From contig JAFYDA010000001.1 of the NCBI GenBank assembly GCA_017545045.1, positions 1-64,000 on the forward strand: a stretch of DNA of 64,000 nucleotides, given 5' to 3'. This stretch comes from Prevotella sp. Its GTDB lineage: Bacteria > Bacteroidota > Bacteroidia > Bacteroidales > Bacteroidaceae. The position numbers and the translations under genes were made by a program. The notes below the pieces were generated by a model. The model did no database searches and had not been told where the DNA came from. It saw only the letters and a program-made list of their open reading frames with translations. Shown piece by piece: positions 1 to 8,711 of this stretch (position 1 is the first letter of the stretch; each line of letters begins with the position of its first letter).

Positions 1-21
1 AATAGTAACCAATCCTACGAG

Positions 22-46
22 GCGATGCCCGGCCTCCGGGCATCGC
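22..46. terminator. Hairpin terminator of an upstream gene
   Basis: A perfect inverted repeat has 11-bp arms (GCGATGCCCGG at 22-32, its complement at 36-46) around a 3-base loop, followed by a pyrimidine-rich run. It probably ends transcription of a gene lying before the window. The T run is short and interrupted, so its strength is uncertain. Confidence 0.65.
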
Positions 47-58
47 TCTCCTCTGTTC

Positions 59-90
59 TTATATATAATAAATGTACGCGCGTAAGCGCA
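59..90 (+). repeat. TATATA/GCGCG dispersed repeat, copy 1
   Basis: A run of alternating AT (TATATATAATAA) is followed by a GC-alternating part (GTACGCGCGTAAGCGC). Similar pairs of motifs occur at 1627-1647, 6816-6837 and 9929-9949. This copy fills the leader of the ATPase gene. Its function is unknown; it could be DNA that unwinds easily or a small dispersed repeat. Confidence 0.5.
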
Positions 91-101
91 TTCGCTCTTA
101 G

Positions 102-1697
102 ATGAAGTACCCGATAGGCATACAAAGCTTTGAGAAGATCCGCAAAGAAGGATTCGTCTATGTGGACAAGACCGACTTGGTTTACAAGATGGTCCAGGGT
201 CACATATACTTCCTCGCACGCCCGCGCCGCTTCGGCAAGAGCCTATTGGTAAGCACCCTGAAGGCGTACTTCGAGGGACGTAAGGACCTGTTCGAAGGTC
301 TGAAGATCATGGATCTGGAAACGGAATGGAATCAGTATCCGGTGATTAGCTTTGACTTCAACGGCATTGAAGCCAGAAACCACAACGCGCTAAGGGCCAA
401 TATCGTGGCCACCATACAAAAGGCAGAACGGCAATATGGTATCGAACCTTTGGTACTCGACAGCGATATCGACGTGAAGGACTTGGTGGCACTACGATTC
501 AACCACCTTATTGGTGAATTGCACGAGAAGACAGGTCAGCAGGTAGTTGTGCTCATCGACGAGTACGATAAGCCGTTGCTCGACCTTTTAGACACTGGCA
601 ATCCCGATGACGAACAGCGGCTCATCAACAACCGCGAACTGCTGAAGGCATTCTTCTCTATCTTCAAGGCCACCGACCAGCACCTACGCTTCGTCATGCT
701 CACCGGCGTCACCAAGTTCTCGCAGATAACGATGTTCAGCGGTTTCAATCAACCTGACGACATCTCACTATCTGACCGTTATGACACCCTTCTCGGCATA
801 ACAGAGCAAGAACTGCATACAGTTTTCGCCGAAAGCATTGCCGAACTGGCAGGCACCTTGGGAAAGAACGAGGAAGAAACAAAGGAACTGCTGAAGAAAC
901 GCTACGACGGCTACCATTTCAGCGAAAGGATGATAGACGTTTATAATCCCTTTAGTATCCTCAACACCTTTGCCGAATTGAAGATGAGGGATTACTGGTT
1001 CGCCTCTGGCACGCCAACCTATCTGGTGCGCCTGCTCGGCCATAGCCAGGAAGACATCATGACATACACCAGCGGTGAGCATACGCTCGACGAATTCCTT
1101 AACTACAAGGCTGACGTCGCCAAGCCGCTACCCATGATCTTCCAGGCTGGCTATCTCACCGTCAAGGGCTACGACCCCGAATTTGAGATGTATCAGCTCG
1201 ACTACCCCAACAATGAGGTAAAGCAAGGCGTCATCACACTGCTGGCCAACGACTATCTGCAGCTGAATGAGCAAGCCGCCTCTTGGGTGCAGAAAATTGT
1301 CCGCGCCATGCGTGAAGGCAATCTGGAGCAGGTGCGCAAGCTCTTTACCGCGTTCCTGGCCGAGACGCCGTACAGCATGCGGCCGAAAAAGGATGAGAAG
1401 GACCGGGAGCTGTACTTCCACTACACGTTCTACCTGCTGATGCGCCTCATCTCCTGCTACACCGTCTATACGGAGAAGCAACTCAGCGAAGGGCGCGCCG
1501 ACTGCATCGTGGAAACGCCGAAGTACGTCTATATCTTCGAGTTCAAACTCGACGGTACGGCAGACGAGGCCCTGCAGCAGATCCGTGACCGCGGCTATGC
1601 CAAGGCCTACGAGGCCGACCAGCGCCCTATATATATAATAGGTGCAAGCTTCAGCAGTAAGACCGGCACCATTGAGGAATGGAAAAGTGAAGAGTGA
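102..1697 (+). CDS. AAA-ATPase-like / PD-(D/E)XK nuclease fusion, full length
   Basis: The 531-residue protein has the AAA-ATPase_like architecture common in Bacteroidetes. The N-terminus carries the Walker A-type segment RPRRFGKSL near residue 42 and a Walker B-type VVLIDEYD near residue 150. The C-terminus carries a PD-(D/E)XK nuclease fold (PDDEXK_9/DUF1703 type) with the D of GRADCIV and the pair in EFKLDGTADEA near residue 475-485. All key residues are present, so it is probably functional, unlike the two related genes at 24036 and 32288, which belong to a different subfamily and have lost domains. The biological role of the family is not established; defence and mobile-element roles have been suggested. 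It stops 18 bases before the fimbrial operon and runs the same way. The ATG is preceded by an AT-rich leader with no clear Shine-Dalgarno site. Confidence 0.88.
   Translation: MKYPIGIQSFEKIRKEGFVYVDKTDLVYKMVQGHIYFLARPRRFGKSLLVSTLKAYFEGRKDLFEGLKIMDLETEWNQYPVISFDFNGIEARNHNALRANIVATIQKAERQYGIEPLVLDSDIDVKDLVALRFNHLIGELHEKTGQQVVVLIDEYDKPLLDLLDTGNPDDEQRLINNRELLKAFFSIFKATDQHLRFVMLTGVTKFSQITMFSGFNQPDDISLSDRYDTLLGITEQELHTVFAESIAELAGTLGKNEEETKELLKKRYDGYHFSERMIDVYNPFSILNTFAELKMRDYWFASGTPTYLVRLLGHSQEDIMTYTSGEHTLDEFLNYKADVAKPLPMIFQAGYLTVKGYDPEFEMYQLDYPNNEVKQGVITLLANDYLQLNEQAASWVQKIVRAMREGNLEQVRKLFTAFLAETPYSMRPKKDEKDRELYFHYTFYLLMRLISCYTVYTEKQLSEGRADCIVETPKYVYIFEFKLDGTADEALQQIRDRGYAKAYEADQRPIYIIGASFSSKTGTIEEWKSEE
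1627..1647 (+). repeat. TATATA dispersed repeat, copy 2 (inside ATPase gene)
   Basis: The string CTATATATATAATAGGTGCA lies within the end of the ATPase reading frame, where it encodes PIYIIGAS. It matches the AT part of the repeats at 59, 6816 and 9929 but lacks a full GCGCG tail. It may be a coincidental match imposed by codons for Tyr and Ile. Confidence 0.35.
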
Positions 1698-1713
1698 AGA
1701 GTGAAATTTGAAG
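1684..1713 (+). repeat. GAAGAGTGAAG repeat at gene junction
   Basis: Consecutive AGAGTGA units cover the last codons of the ATPase gene and the leader of the next gene. The same heptamer repeat makes up the inverted arms of the element inside alr (50454-50559) and a smaller copy at 50153. Here it also supplies the GA-rich sequence just before the ATG at 1716, so it may act as a ribosome binding site by chance. Confidence 0.6.
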
Positions 1714-1715
1714 AG

Positions 1716-2816
1716 ATGAAAGTGACATGGAACATAGCAACGATACTTGCAGGGATGGCCTTGACGGTTGTCTCGGCCAGCTGTTCCATGATTGACGAGG
1801 ACAGGAGCGACTGCGGCCCCAACTATGACATCTACTACGAACTGCGACTGGTGACCAACATGACCACCGAACTGCAGACGGAGCTGAACACCGAGCTGAG
1901 CACGGAGCTGACAACAGAGACTGACATCAAACTGGCCAGCGAGCTACGCACTCACCTCGGCAACATCTTTACCGACTTCGCCCACGACGTGGACCTGTCG
2001 TTCTACGACACACAGGGCGACTCCATCCGTCTGCACCACGACGAGCACATCATGGACGCCAACCAGGCAAGTTACGCCCTGAACCTGCCCATGCGCCATT
2101 ACATGCACCTGGCGGCAGCCAACGTGGTGGACAACGACATCGTGAAGATTGACAACGATGAATACTGCCACAGGGCCATGCTCCACGAGATTGACGGCGA
2201 CACCATAGAGTCGCACAACACGGGTCTGTTCACCGCCCGTTTCCCCATGGAGGTGCTGTCGAACGTCAGCCAGAACTTCAACGTCCACCTCTACATGGCC
2301 AACTGCGCCTCCGCACTCATCATCGACCCGAGGGACGTGGAGATAGGTGGTGACATACGCGTCTTCAGCACGGGTTTTGCCACAGGCTTCAACATCTGCG
2401 ACAGTGCCTACTTATACTCCGACAAGTCGCCGGTGGTGCGCGCCAGCAAACTGAACATCGACAGCATCGACGTACAGGCATTCTGCTCGGTGACATTCCC
2501 GTCGATGAACCCCGCAGACACCGACAGCACTACCACCGCACGGGGAACCACCCGCACGGTGATAGAGACAACGGAGCCCTTCATCTCCGAGGACGATGAG
2601 AACACGCTCTGGCGCATCATCATCTTCGTGCCACTGCCCGACGGCACCACCACGAGGACGGTACTCAACATCAAGAAACCGCTCAAGGCCGGCCAACTGA
2701 AGATCCTGCGCTGCTACCTGAAAGGCAAAGGCGTTGTAGAGACGAAGAGCCCCGAGGTGAGCACGTCGGTGACGCTCGACTGGAAGGAAGGACTGGATAT
2801 TACGGGGGAGAGTTGA
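1716..2816 (+). CDS. FimB/Mfa2-family fimbrial lipoprotein
   Basis: The 366-residue product has a signal peptide ending in the lipobox-like VVSASC, so it should be a lipoprotein. Directly after comes the DRSDCG segment followed by a hydrophobic strand (YDIYYELRLV), which is how FimB/Mfa2 anchor proteins begin. Later segments (DVDLSFYDTQGDSIRLH, then YALNLPMRHYMHLAAANV) fit the family's repeated beta-sandwich pattern. In characterised species such proteins anchor the fimbria to the outer membrane and limit its length. A repeated TEL(Q/N/S/T)TEL stretch near residues 48-65 is an unusual low-complexity insertion. A GTG at 1701 is possible, but the ATG at 1716 gives a normal signal peptide. It is the first gene of a six-gene lipoprotein run. 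Confidence 0.75.
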   Translation: MKVTWNIATILAGMALTVVSASCSMIDEDRSDCGPNYDIYYELRLVTNMTTELQTELNTELSTELTTETDIKLASELRTHLGNIFTDFAHDVDLSFYDTQGDSIRLHHDEHIMDANQASYALNLPMRHYMHLAAANVVDNDIVKIDNDEYCHRAMLHEIDGDTIESHNTGLFTARFPMEVLSNVSQNFNVHLYMANCASALIIDPRDVEIGGDIRVFSTGFATGFNICDSAYLYSDKSPVVRASKLNIDSIDVQAFCSVTFPSMNPADTDSTTTARGTTRTVIETTEPFISEDDENTLWRIIIFVPLPDGTTTRTVLNIKKPLKAGQLKILRCYLKGKGVVETKSPEVSTSVTLDWKEGLDITGES

Positions 2817-2841
2817 AAGTTTATAGTTTATAGTTTAAAGA
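2817..2841 (+). repeat. Short GTTTATA tandem repeat between fimbrial genes
   Basis: AGTTTATAGTTTATAGTTTA is a tandem repeat of the heptamer AGTTTAT filling the 28-base gap between two fimbrial genes. Like the GAAGAG repeats at 1684, it has a 7-base unit and sits at a gene junction. Confidence 0.5.
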
Positions 2842-2844
2842 TAT

Positions 2845-4683
2845 ATGAAGAGGTATATGGACATACGGACATGGATAGGCAGGACGATGACGGCTTGCCT
2901 GGCGGTTCTCGTGCTGTCATACCTCACAGCATGCTCGCACGACGAGGCTGACACGGTGGAAACCGTGACGGACGTGAAGGCACAGCTGAGCTTCTCGCTG
3001 CCAAGCCGTATCGCGGGCAAGAAGCCAAAGAAGACGACGCGCATGTCGTCGGATGTGGTGCAGGAAAGCGGGACCGACGATGTGTTCCGCGGCCTCGATG
3101 ACGTCCACCTGCTCTGCTTCGACAAATATCCCACCGCCACCTCAACGAACATCGGAAAGGTGATAGAGATGAAGACCAAGGGCGACGAGGTGGCCGACGA
3201 CGTCACCAAGGAAGACTACTCGCTCTGTCAGGAGATCAGCATCCCCGTTGGCACCTCACACTTCGCCTTCTATGGCGCCGCCACCGAAGACTCGGTCATT
3301 GAGAACGTGCATGACAAGTACATGCACTTCGGCTGCATCGAGTCCGTGGGCATCGGCAAGAAGGACTACAGCGGCAACAGCAACATCCGCTTCCGCCCCG
3401 TGTCTATCTGCACGTCGACGGACAAGCTCGGCAACAGCAAGCGCGGCCACGACCTGCTCACACTGCTCAACGACCTGATGAACATAAAAGGCCCCGAAGC
3501 GGCACCCAACGACAAGTGGGCTACGGTGAACAATATCTGGCTGAACGAAGCACGCCAGCGCATGGTACAGCTGACAACCCTCTCGTCGCACAACGTGCAG
3601 ACGATGCTGGGATTCCTCAACAAGATGATCCACCAGGAAGGGCCTGACGACCAGGGACAACAGCTGGTGGCCGCCATCACGAAGCGCATAGCCGACTGCT
3701 GCAAGGAGGAGATAGACCCGACGAGCGACCAGATCGTGCTGAAGGACAGCCTCATGGGATTCCCCGACGACATTCACCTGCCAGCAGGAGCAGCGCGCAT
3801 CAAATGGAACGAAGAGCTGAGCTGCTTCGAGGTGCCCGATGCCCATGCCTACGGCAACGACATCAACGTGACGTCGGTGAACGACTACGCCTACCCCATC
3901 AGTCTGCAATATCAGATATTCTCCAACATCGTGGCCTCCGACAGCCTGGTGCTGTTCACAGAACCGCAGGCAGAGACCAGCGAAACCACGAGCACGCAAT
4001 ACCAGAACTGGGAGAACCTGTTGGACAGCGCCTACGCCGACGCGGCGAGCGTGGTGCAGCCCAGCACGCAGTCGGTGGCCATGGTGAAGCAGGTGCAGTA
4101 CTCCGTAGGACGGCTCGCACTGCGCACGCGGTTCACCACCGACAACGTCTACGATGCTAACGGCAAATACGTGGACACGGCCGACGGGCAGTTCACACTG
4201 AAGGGCTACATCATCGGCGGACAGCGCGAGGTGGACTACAACTTCATGCCCGTGGAGAGCAGTCGCACCTACGCCATCTACGACACCGACATGAACGACG
4301 GTCCCCAGGAACTCAGGCGCCACTACTTCACGACGCCCGACTACATCCTAGGCCTGGGCACGCCGGCCGACAAGAATATCTACATGGCCGTGGAGGTGGT
4401 GAACAACGGCCCGGCCTTCCAGGGTGCCGACGGCATCATCGTCACCGGTGCCACGTTCTACTTAGTGGCCAACATGGTGCCCACGGAGAGTCCAAAATAC
4501 GTTGCCGGCAGCATGGATCGCATACTCAACAAGGACCGCGCCACACAGGTGAACATCACCATCACCAGTCTGGCACAAGCCACCTACGGCCTGCCGAACC
4601 TGGAGATTCCGCGGCCAACGGTGGGCCTGAGCGTGAACCTCGTATGGGAAGAGGGACTATGGTTCCCCGACATACCACTATAA
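2845..4683 (+). CDS. Fimbrial-locus lipoprotein, paralogue 1 of 3
   Basis: The 612-residue protein has a signal peptide ending LSYLTAC, a clear lipobox. It is paralogous to the next two genes: all share a region near residue 75 (here FRGLDDVHLLCFDK), a strand pair like SIPVGTSHFAFYGAA, a central D(D)IHLPAGAARIKW segment, a YGNDIN..DYAYPISLQY segment, YSVGRLALRTRF, and a short closing strand VNLVWEEGL. I know of no named function; the arrangement suggests a large fimbrillin-like structural subunit. The terminal strand, also present in the FimB/Mfa2-like protein (VTLDWKEGL), might be used for subunit-to-subunit contact; that is inference. The gene lies 28 bases after the FimB-like gene and 53 before the next, consistent with one transcript. 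Confidence 0.72.
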   Translation: MKRYMDIRTWIGRTMTACLAVLVLSYLTACSHDEADTVETVTDVKAQLSFSLPSRIAGKKPKKTTRMSSDVVQESGTDDVFRGLDDVHLLCFDKYPTATSTNIGKVIEMKTKGDEVADDVTKEDYSLCQEISIPVGTSHFAFYGAATEDSVIENVHDKYMHFGCIESVGIGKKDYSGNSNIRFRPVSICTSTDKLGNSKRGHDLLTLLNDLMNIKGPEAAPNDKWATVNNIWLNEARQRMVQLTTLSSHNVQTMLGFLNKMIHQEGPDDQGQQLVAAITKRIADCCKEEIDPTSDQIVLKDSLMGFPDDIHLPAGAARIKWNEELSCFEVPDAHAYGNDINVTSVNDYAYPISLQYQIFSNIVASDSLVLFTEPQAETSETTSTQYQNWENLLDSAYADAASVVQPSTQSVAMVKQVQYSVGRLALRTRFTTDNVYDANGKYVDTADGQFTLKGYIIGGQREVDYNFMPVESSRTYAIYDTDMNDGPQELRRHYFTTPDYILGLGTPADKNIYMAVEVVNNGPAFQGADGIIVTGATFYLVANMVPTESPKYVAGSMDRILNKDRATQVNITITSLAQATYGLPNLEIPRPTVGLSVNLVWEEGLWFPDIPL

Positions 4684-4736
4684 GACAGAGAACAACCAAA
4701 TAAACAGAAAACATATAATTTAAACAAACTGGTAAT

Positions 4737-6809
4737 ATGAAAAAGTATCAACTTTCCGCCCTGATGGCACTCGCCATCACATGCGCAACAGGCTTCACCG
4801 CCTGCTCTTCCAATGACATTGGAGAGGACGAGAAGAACGTAGTCATCGACGAGAAAGGAAACGTCGGTGTCAAGTCTGAATTCGTGATTTCCATCCCCCG
4901 CACGGTGGTGGGAACGACCCGTATGGGCAACAACATCACACAGAACATGGGTAGCGTCGACCAGTTCCGCGGTCTCGACAACATCCGCCTGATCCCCTTC
5001 GACCAGGAGCCCACCAACACAACGGCGAAGATCTCGGACATCATGGATCTGAGCCACATCAACGCCACCGCCCTGAACAGCCCGGGCACCGTGAACTACA
5101 AGGTCTATTCCGACAAGTTCGTACCCGTTGGCACCAAGTACTTCCTGCTCTACGCCAAGGCCATCGACGAAACTCCCGAAGAGCCCGTCACATCGATGCA
5201 GGACAAGTTCAAGTACGGCATCCTGCACGCCAAAGGCCTGACAGAGGAAGAGTTCACGGCACCGAAGGACATCCTGTTCTCGCTGGAGCAGATCAACACC
5301 AACCCCAACCCGCAGGCTGAAAACCTCACGGGACAGAGGATTGTAAACCTGCTCAACGAACTGGCCAACATCACGCTTGATGACGGCACACCAGCTCCCC
5401 ACAACAAGTGGAGCACCACGACGAACTTCATCATGGCCACTCTCTACAAGAACTTCACAGGCATGACGACCTCCTCAACACATACGGTGGCCATCGCCCT
5501 GAGCCAGCTTTACTTCTCCATGGATCACATCATCGCCACCGACCCCGCACGTCCGCTGGCCGACGCCATCAAGGCCAAGATTGAGTCGGTTGTCACTGAG
5601 GCACCCACCGATGGAGAGCCCGTGGTGCTGGCAAGCGAGTTCGTAGGCTACCCCGGCAACATCGGTCTGCCCGACGGTGCAGCCCGCATCCGCTGGAACG
5701 CCAGCGGCACGGAGGCCAACACATTCGTCGATGTCACGGCCAACTACAACAAGAACTTCAAGCTGAAGATTACAGACTACGTCTATCCCGCCGCCCTGTG
5801 GTACTTTGTCAGCACACCGCTGAAAGCCTCCGGTGAGAAGAAGTCAGACCAGTATGACGGCGAAGGCAACTGGGACGGCGTCATCACCAACGTCTATAAA
5901 GGCGCTTCCGACGAGGTGCTCGCCGGCACACAGTCCATCGCCCTGCGCAAGCCCGCAGAGTACGGTGTAGGCCGTGTCGAGACGAAGATCACCATGGGTA
6001 GCGGCCCGTTCTATGACGGCAACGGTAAAGAGGTGAACATCGGTGGCGGCTACACGCTGAAAGGCATCCTCATTGGCGGACAGAACAGTGTGAAATACGA
6101 CTTCACGCCTAAGGGCGACGAGAACATGGCCATCTACGACTGCAAGATGACCAGCACCAGCATCATCGCCACACCCGACTACACCACGCCTACGGCTAAC
6201 CAGACGCTGGCTTTGGAAACAAAGAGCGACCAAGTGGTGCATGCTGCCCTGGAACTGATTAACGGCGGCGACGCCTTCATGGGCTTCGACGGCGTCATCC
6301 CCAAGGGAGGCACGTTCTATCTGGCTGTCAAACTCGACCCTACCACCGCCACGAACTATTCATCCGGCGTGCTGGATAAGATCGTGCAGCAGGACCACGT
6401 CACCAAGCTGACTGTCACCATCCGTAACGGCGGCACCACCGTCGACCGCGACGAGGACGGTAATCCCGACGTGTACATCAAGGATGAGGACGGTGTGCCC
6501 ACTGGCGTTGACAGCGACGGCGACGGCGAGGTTGACCCCTACGACATTGACAGCGACGGCGTGGACGACACGTTCATCACCGACCCCGCCCACGGCGGTC
6601 CCGGCTGGGACACCGACGGCGACGGTGAGGTGGACATTCCCGTGCTGCCCGACAGCGAGACCGGCGAATATCCCGACGCTCCCAACGTGCCCGACGGCCT
6701 CGGCGGTGCCACCAACGGTGTGCCCGACCTGACGAGCCCCGGCATCGAGCTCGGTACGTCCGTGAACCTGGAATGGCAGGAAGGACTGATCCTGGAGCCG
6801 AAGATCTAA
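4737..6809 (+). CDS. Fimbrial-locus lipoprotein, paralogue 2 of 3, with DxDxDG cassette
   Basis: The 690-residue lipoprotein has signal MKKYQLSALMALAITCATG and lipobox FTAC. It shows the same blocks as its neighbours: FRGLDNIRLIPFD, FVPVGTKYFLLYAKA, IGLPDGAARIRWN, VYPAALWYF, YGVGRVETKI, LIGGQNSVKYDF and the closing strand VNLEWQEGL. It differs by an insert of about 70 residues near 571-645, just before that last strand. The insert is rich in D-x-D-x-D-G loops (DRDEDGNPD, DSDGDGEVD, DTDGDGEVD), typical of calcium-binding thrombospondin type 3-like repeats. This insert may stiffen a stalk in calcium. It is the largest of the three paralogues and the fourth gene in the plus-strand run. Function is inferred from context only. 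Confidence 0.72.
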   Translation: MKKYQLSALMALAITCATGFTACSSNDIGEDEKNVVIDEKGNVGVKSEFVISIPRTVVGTTRMGNNITQNMGSVDQFRGLDNIRLIPFDQEPTNTTAKISDIMDLSHINATALNSPGTVNYKVYSDKFVPVGTKYFLLYAKAIDETPEEPVTSMQDKFKYGILHAKGLTEEEFTAPKDILFSLEQINTNPNPQAENLTGQRIVNLLNELANITLDDGTPAPHNKWSTTTNFIMATLYKNFTGMTTSSTHTVAIALSQLYFSMDHIIATDPARPLADAIKAKIESVVTEAPTDGEPVVLASEFVGYPGNIGLPDGAARIRWNASGTEANTFVDVTANYNKNFKLKITDYVYPAALWYFVSTPLKASGEKKSDQYDGEGNWDGVITNVYKGASDEVLAGTQSIALRKPAEYGVGRVETKITMGSGPFYDGNGKEVNIGGGYTLKGILIGGQNSVKYDFTPKGDENMAIYDCKMTSTSIIATPDYTTPTANQTLALETKSDQVVHAALELINGGDAFMGFDGVIPKGGTFYLAVKLDPTTATNYSSGVLDKIVQQDHVTKLTVTIRNGGTTVDRDEDGNPDVYIKDEDGVPTGVDSDGDGEVDPYDIDSDGVDDTFITDPAHGGPGWDTDGDGEVDIPVLPDSETGEYPDAPNVPDGLGGATNGVPDLTSPGIELGTSVNLEWQEGLILEPKI

Positions 6810-6815
6810 TGTCCC

Positions 6816-6837
6816 TTATATATATAAAGGTACGCGC
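6816..6837 (+). repeat. TATATA/GCGCG dispersed repeat, copy 3
   Basis: TTATATATATAAAGGTACGC fills the 28-base gap directly before the ATG at 6838. It is the closest match to the copy at 59-90 (alternating AT, then GTACGCGC). Both lie directly upstream of a start codon in the same operon region, which makes a role in expression worth considering. Confidence 0.55.
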
Positions 6838-8703
6838 ATGAAGAGAAGGATACGATACATGCTGCTGATGCCTGTACTGACGGTACAGGCACTCAGCTCG
6901 TGTATGCACTACGACGAGCCCACCGGCAATCCCGATGAGCCCGCGACAGTCAACTTGGCCTTCTCCGTGGCAGGCTCTGCAAAATCCCAGACACGTTTGT
7001 CAGACAGTGTGACACAAGAGAACAGCACCCGCAGCCTGTACCGCGACCTGGACATGAACACGCTGACCTTGATTCCCTTCTCCAAGCAAGGGAAGATAGA
7101 AAGCAGCGACCGACCCCTGCGGTTGTTCGACGGCTCAGGGTATGAACGATTCTACGAGAACAAAGACGACAACTATGGCGGTTTCTACCTGTACCAAGGC
7201 TTCAACATGATGCGCGGTACGGCCTCGTTCCTGGTCTATGCCAAGGCATCAGAGACCACGCCTACGAAGCCGGAGGGCGTTGATGCGAAGTCCTTCTACG
7301 GCTCGCTGGTAAAAGAGATGCCCCTCGACCTGTCGCCCGACGGCATCACATTCAGCCCCGAAGCTATCGCCATCAAAGCGGATGCCGATAAGTATGCCCA
7401 GCTCCTGGCAGACTACCTGACATACATCGCCGAGGCTCAGGCTACCGACGAGATGACGAATGTCACTTATAAATGGGCCAACATCAGCGAAAGCCAGTGG
7501 AGGGTCTTATTCCTGAACTTCACTGGTCAGGAGAACGACGGGAACCTGCTGATGGCCGGTTCGAGTGCCAATGTGATGGCCCATGTCAATGCGCTGTATA
7601 GCAAGATTAGTGCCTTGAGCTACGAGACTGGCAGCTTGGGTGCCAAGATGAAAGCCGACATCCTTAGCCGCATCAAAAAATATACGGCCAAGGGACTGTC
7701 ACTGACATTTGAAGGCGACCAGCTGACAGGTATCGGCGTGGGCAACCCCGCCAAGGACTATCCCGCCATCATCGGCCTGCCCGACGGTGCCGCTGCCCTG
7801 CAGTGGGCACCCAAGAACGACAACAGCGGCTATGCCTTTATACCGAGGACGGAGACGAGCACCACGGCCAACATGAACACCATCACCCGCTACTGCTACC
7901 CCGCCGCACTCTGGTACTATGCCAACAGCCAGATCAATACATCGAACAAGAGCGGTATCGATGACTATTACAGTTCAGACGACTACAAAACCTGGCCCGC
8001 TCTACTTGGAAATTACGAAAACACATCAAGCTTCGTGACGGGCAACACCACTGCCGTGGCCATACGAGACCCGTTGCAATATGCCGTGGCACGACTTAAG
8101 ATGACCATGCAGTCGGATGCCACCCTGAAGGACGCCCGTGGCAAGACCATCACGCCGACGGGAACATCCTTCCCCCTGACGGGCATCATCGTGAGCAGCC
8201 AGCATAAGGTACGCTTCGACTTCAAGCCGTCCGAGGCTACGGGCGAAGAGAGTCATGCCGACGACAAATTCATCTACGACAGTCAGATGAAGAAGAGCGA
8301 CGGCACCTATTGCTATCTGAGTACAACAGAACAGAAAATACCCTCCACGCTGGCGCTACAGAGCTACGACGGTGAGGAGGTGACCATCATCATGGAGTTC
8401 CGCAACGACAGCGGGCAAGACTTCCATAGCAAGACCGGCATCATCTATCGGGGCACGAAGTTCTACCTGATAGGCAAGATAAAACCCAATGAGAAAATCA
8501 ATCCAGACGACTACGAGAAGCGTGTGTTCACCCAGGACCACGTGACCACGGTGGACATGAAAGTTGTTTCAAACACCACCACGAACTCGCTGGAAAATGC
8601 ATATAACGTGCTGCCCGACATCCTGGGCGGCCGCTTAGAGGTTGGTGTGCAGCTGACACCGAAGTGGTATTTTGCCACGCCAGTGAACATACCAATGGAG
8701 TGA
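6838..8703 (+). CDS. Fimbrial-locus lipoprotein, paralogue 3 of 3
   Basis: The 621-residue product has a signal peptide with the lipobox ALSSC. It is the most diverged of the three paralogues but keeps the shared order: YRDLDMNTLTLIPF, TASFLVYAKASE, GLPDGAAALQW, CYPAALWYY, YAVARLKMTM, FPLTGIIVSSQHKVRFDF, TKFYLIGKI and a closing strand VGVQLTPKW. The role is probably a fimbrial structural or minor subunit, inferred from neighbours rather than from a known family. The next start codon at 8712 lies eight bases after its stop, implying translational coupling or at least co-transcription. Confidence 0.7.
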   Translation: MKRRIRYMLLMPVLTVQALSSCMHYDEPTGNPDEPATVNLAFSVAGSAKSQTRLSDSVTQENSTRSLYRDLDMNTLTLIPFSKQGKIESSDRPLRLFDGSGYERFYENKDDNYGGFYLYQGFNMMRGTASFLVYAKASETTPTKPEGVDAKSFYGSLVKEMPLDLSPDGITFSPEAIAIKADADKYAQLLADYLTYIAEAQATDEMTNVTYKWANISESQWRVLFLNFTGQENDGNLLMAGSSANVMAHVNALYSKISALSYETGSLGAKMKADILSRIKKYTAKGLSLTFEGDQLTGIGVGNPAKDYPAIIGLPDGAAALQWAPKNDNSGYAFIPRTETSTTANMNTITRYCYPAALWYYANSQINTSNKSGIDDYYSSDDYKTWPALLGNYENTSSFVTGNTTAVAIRDPLQYAVARLKMTMQSDATLKDARGKTITPTGTSFPLTGIIVSSQHKVRFDFKPSEATGEESHADDKFIYDSQMKKSDGTYCYLSTTEQKIPSTLALQSYDGEEVTIIMEFRNDSGQDFHSKTGIIYRGTKFYLIGKIKPNEKINPDDYEKRVFTQDHVTTVDMKVVSNTTTNSLENAYNVLPDILGGRLEVGVQLTPKWYFATPVNIPME

Positions 8704-8711
8704 ATGACAAG

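Noticed and set aside
3256..4323. 355-codon open frame on the minus strand
   Set aside because: It overlaps a well-supported fimbrial lipoprotein gene completely and has the same biased composition; no motif was recognised.
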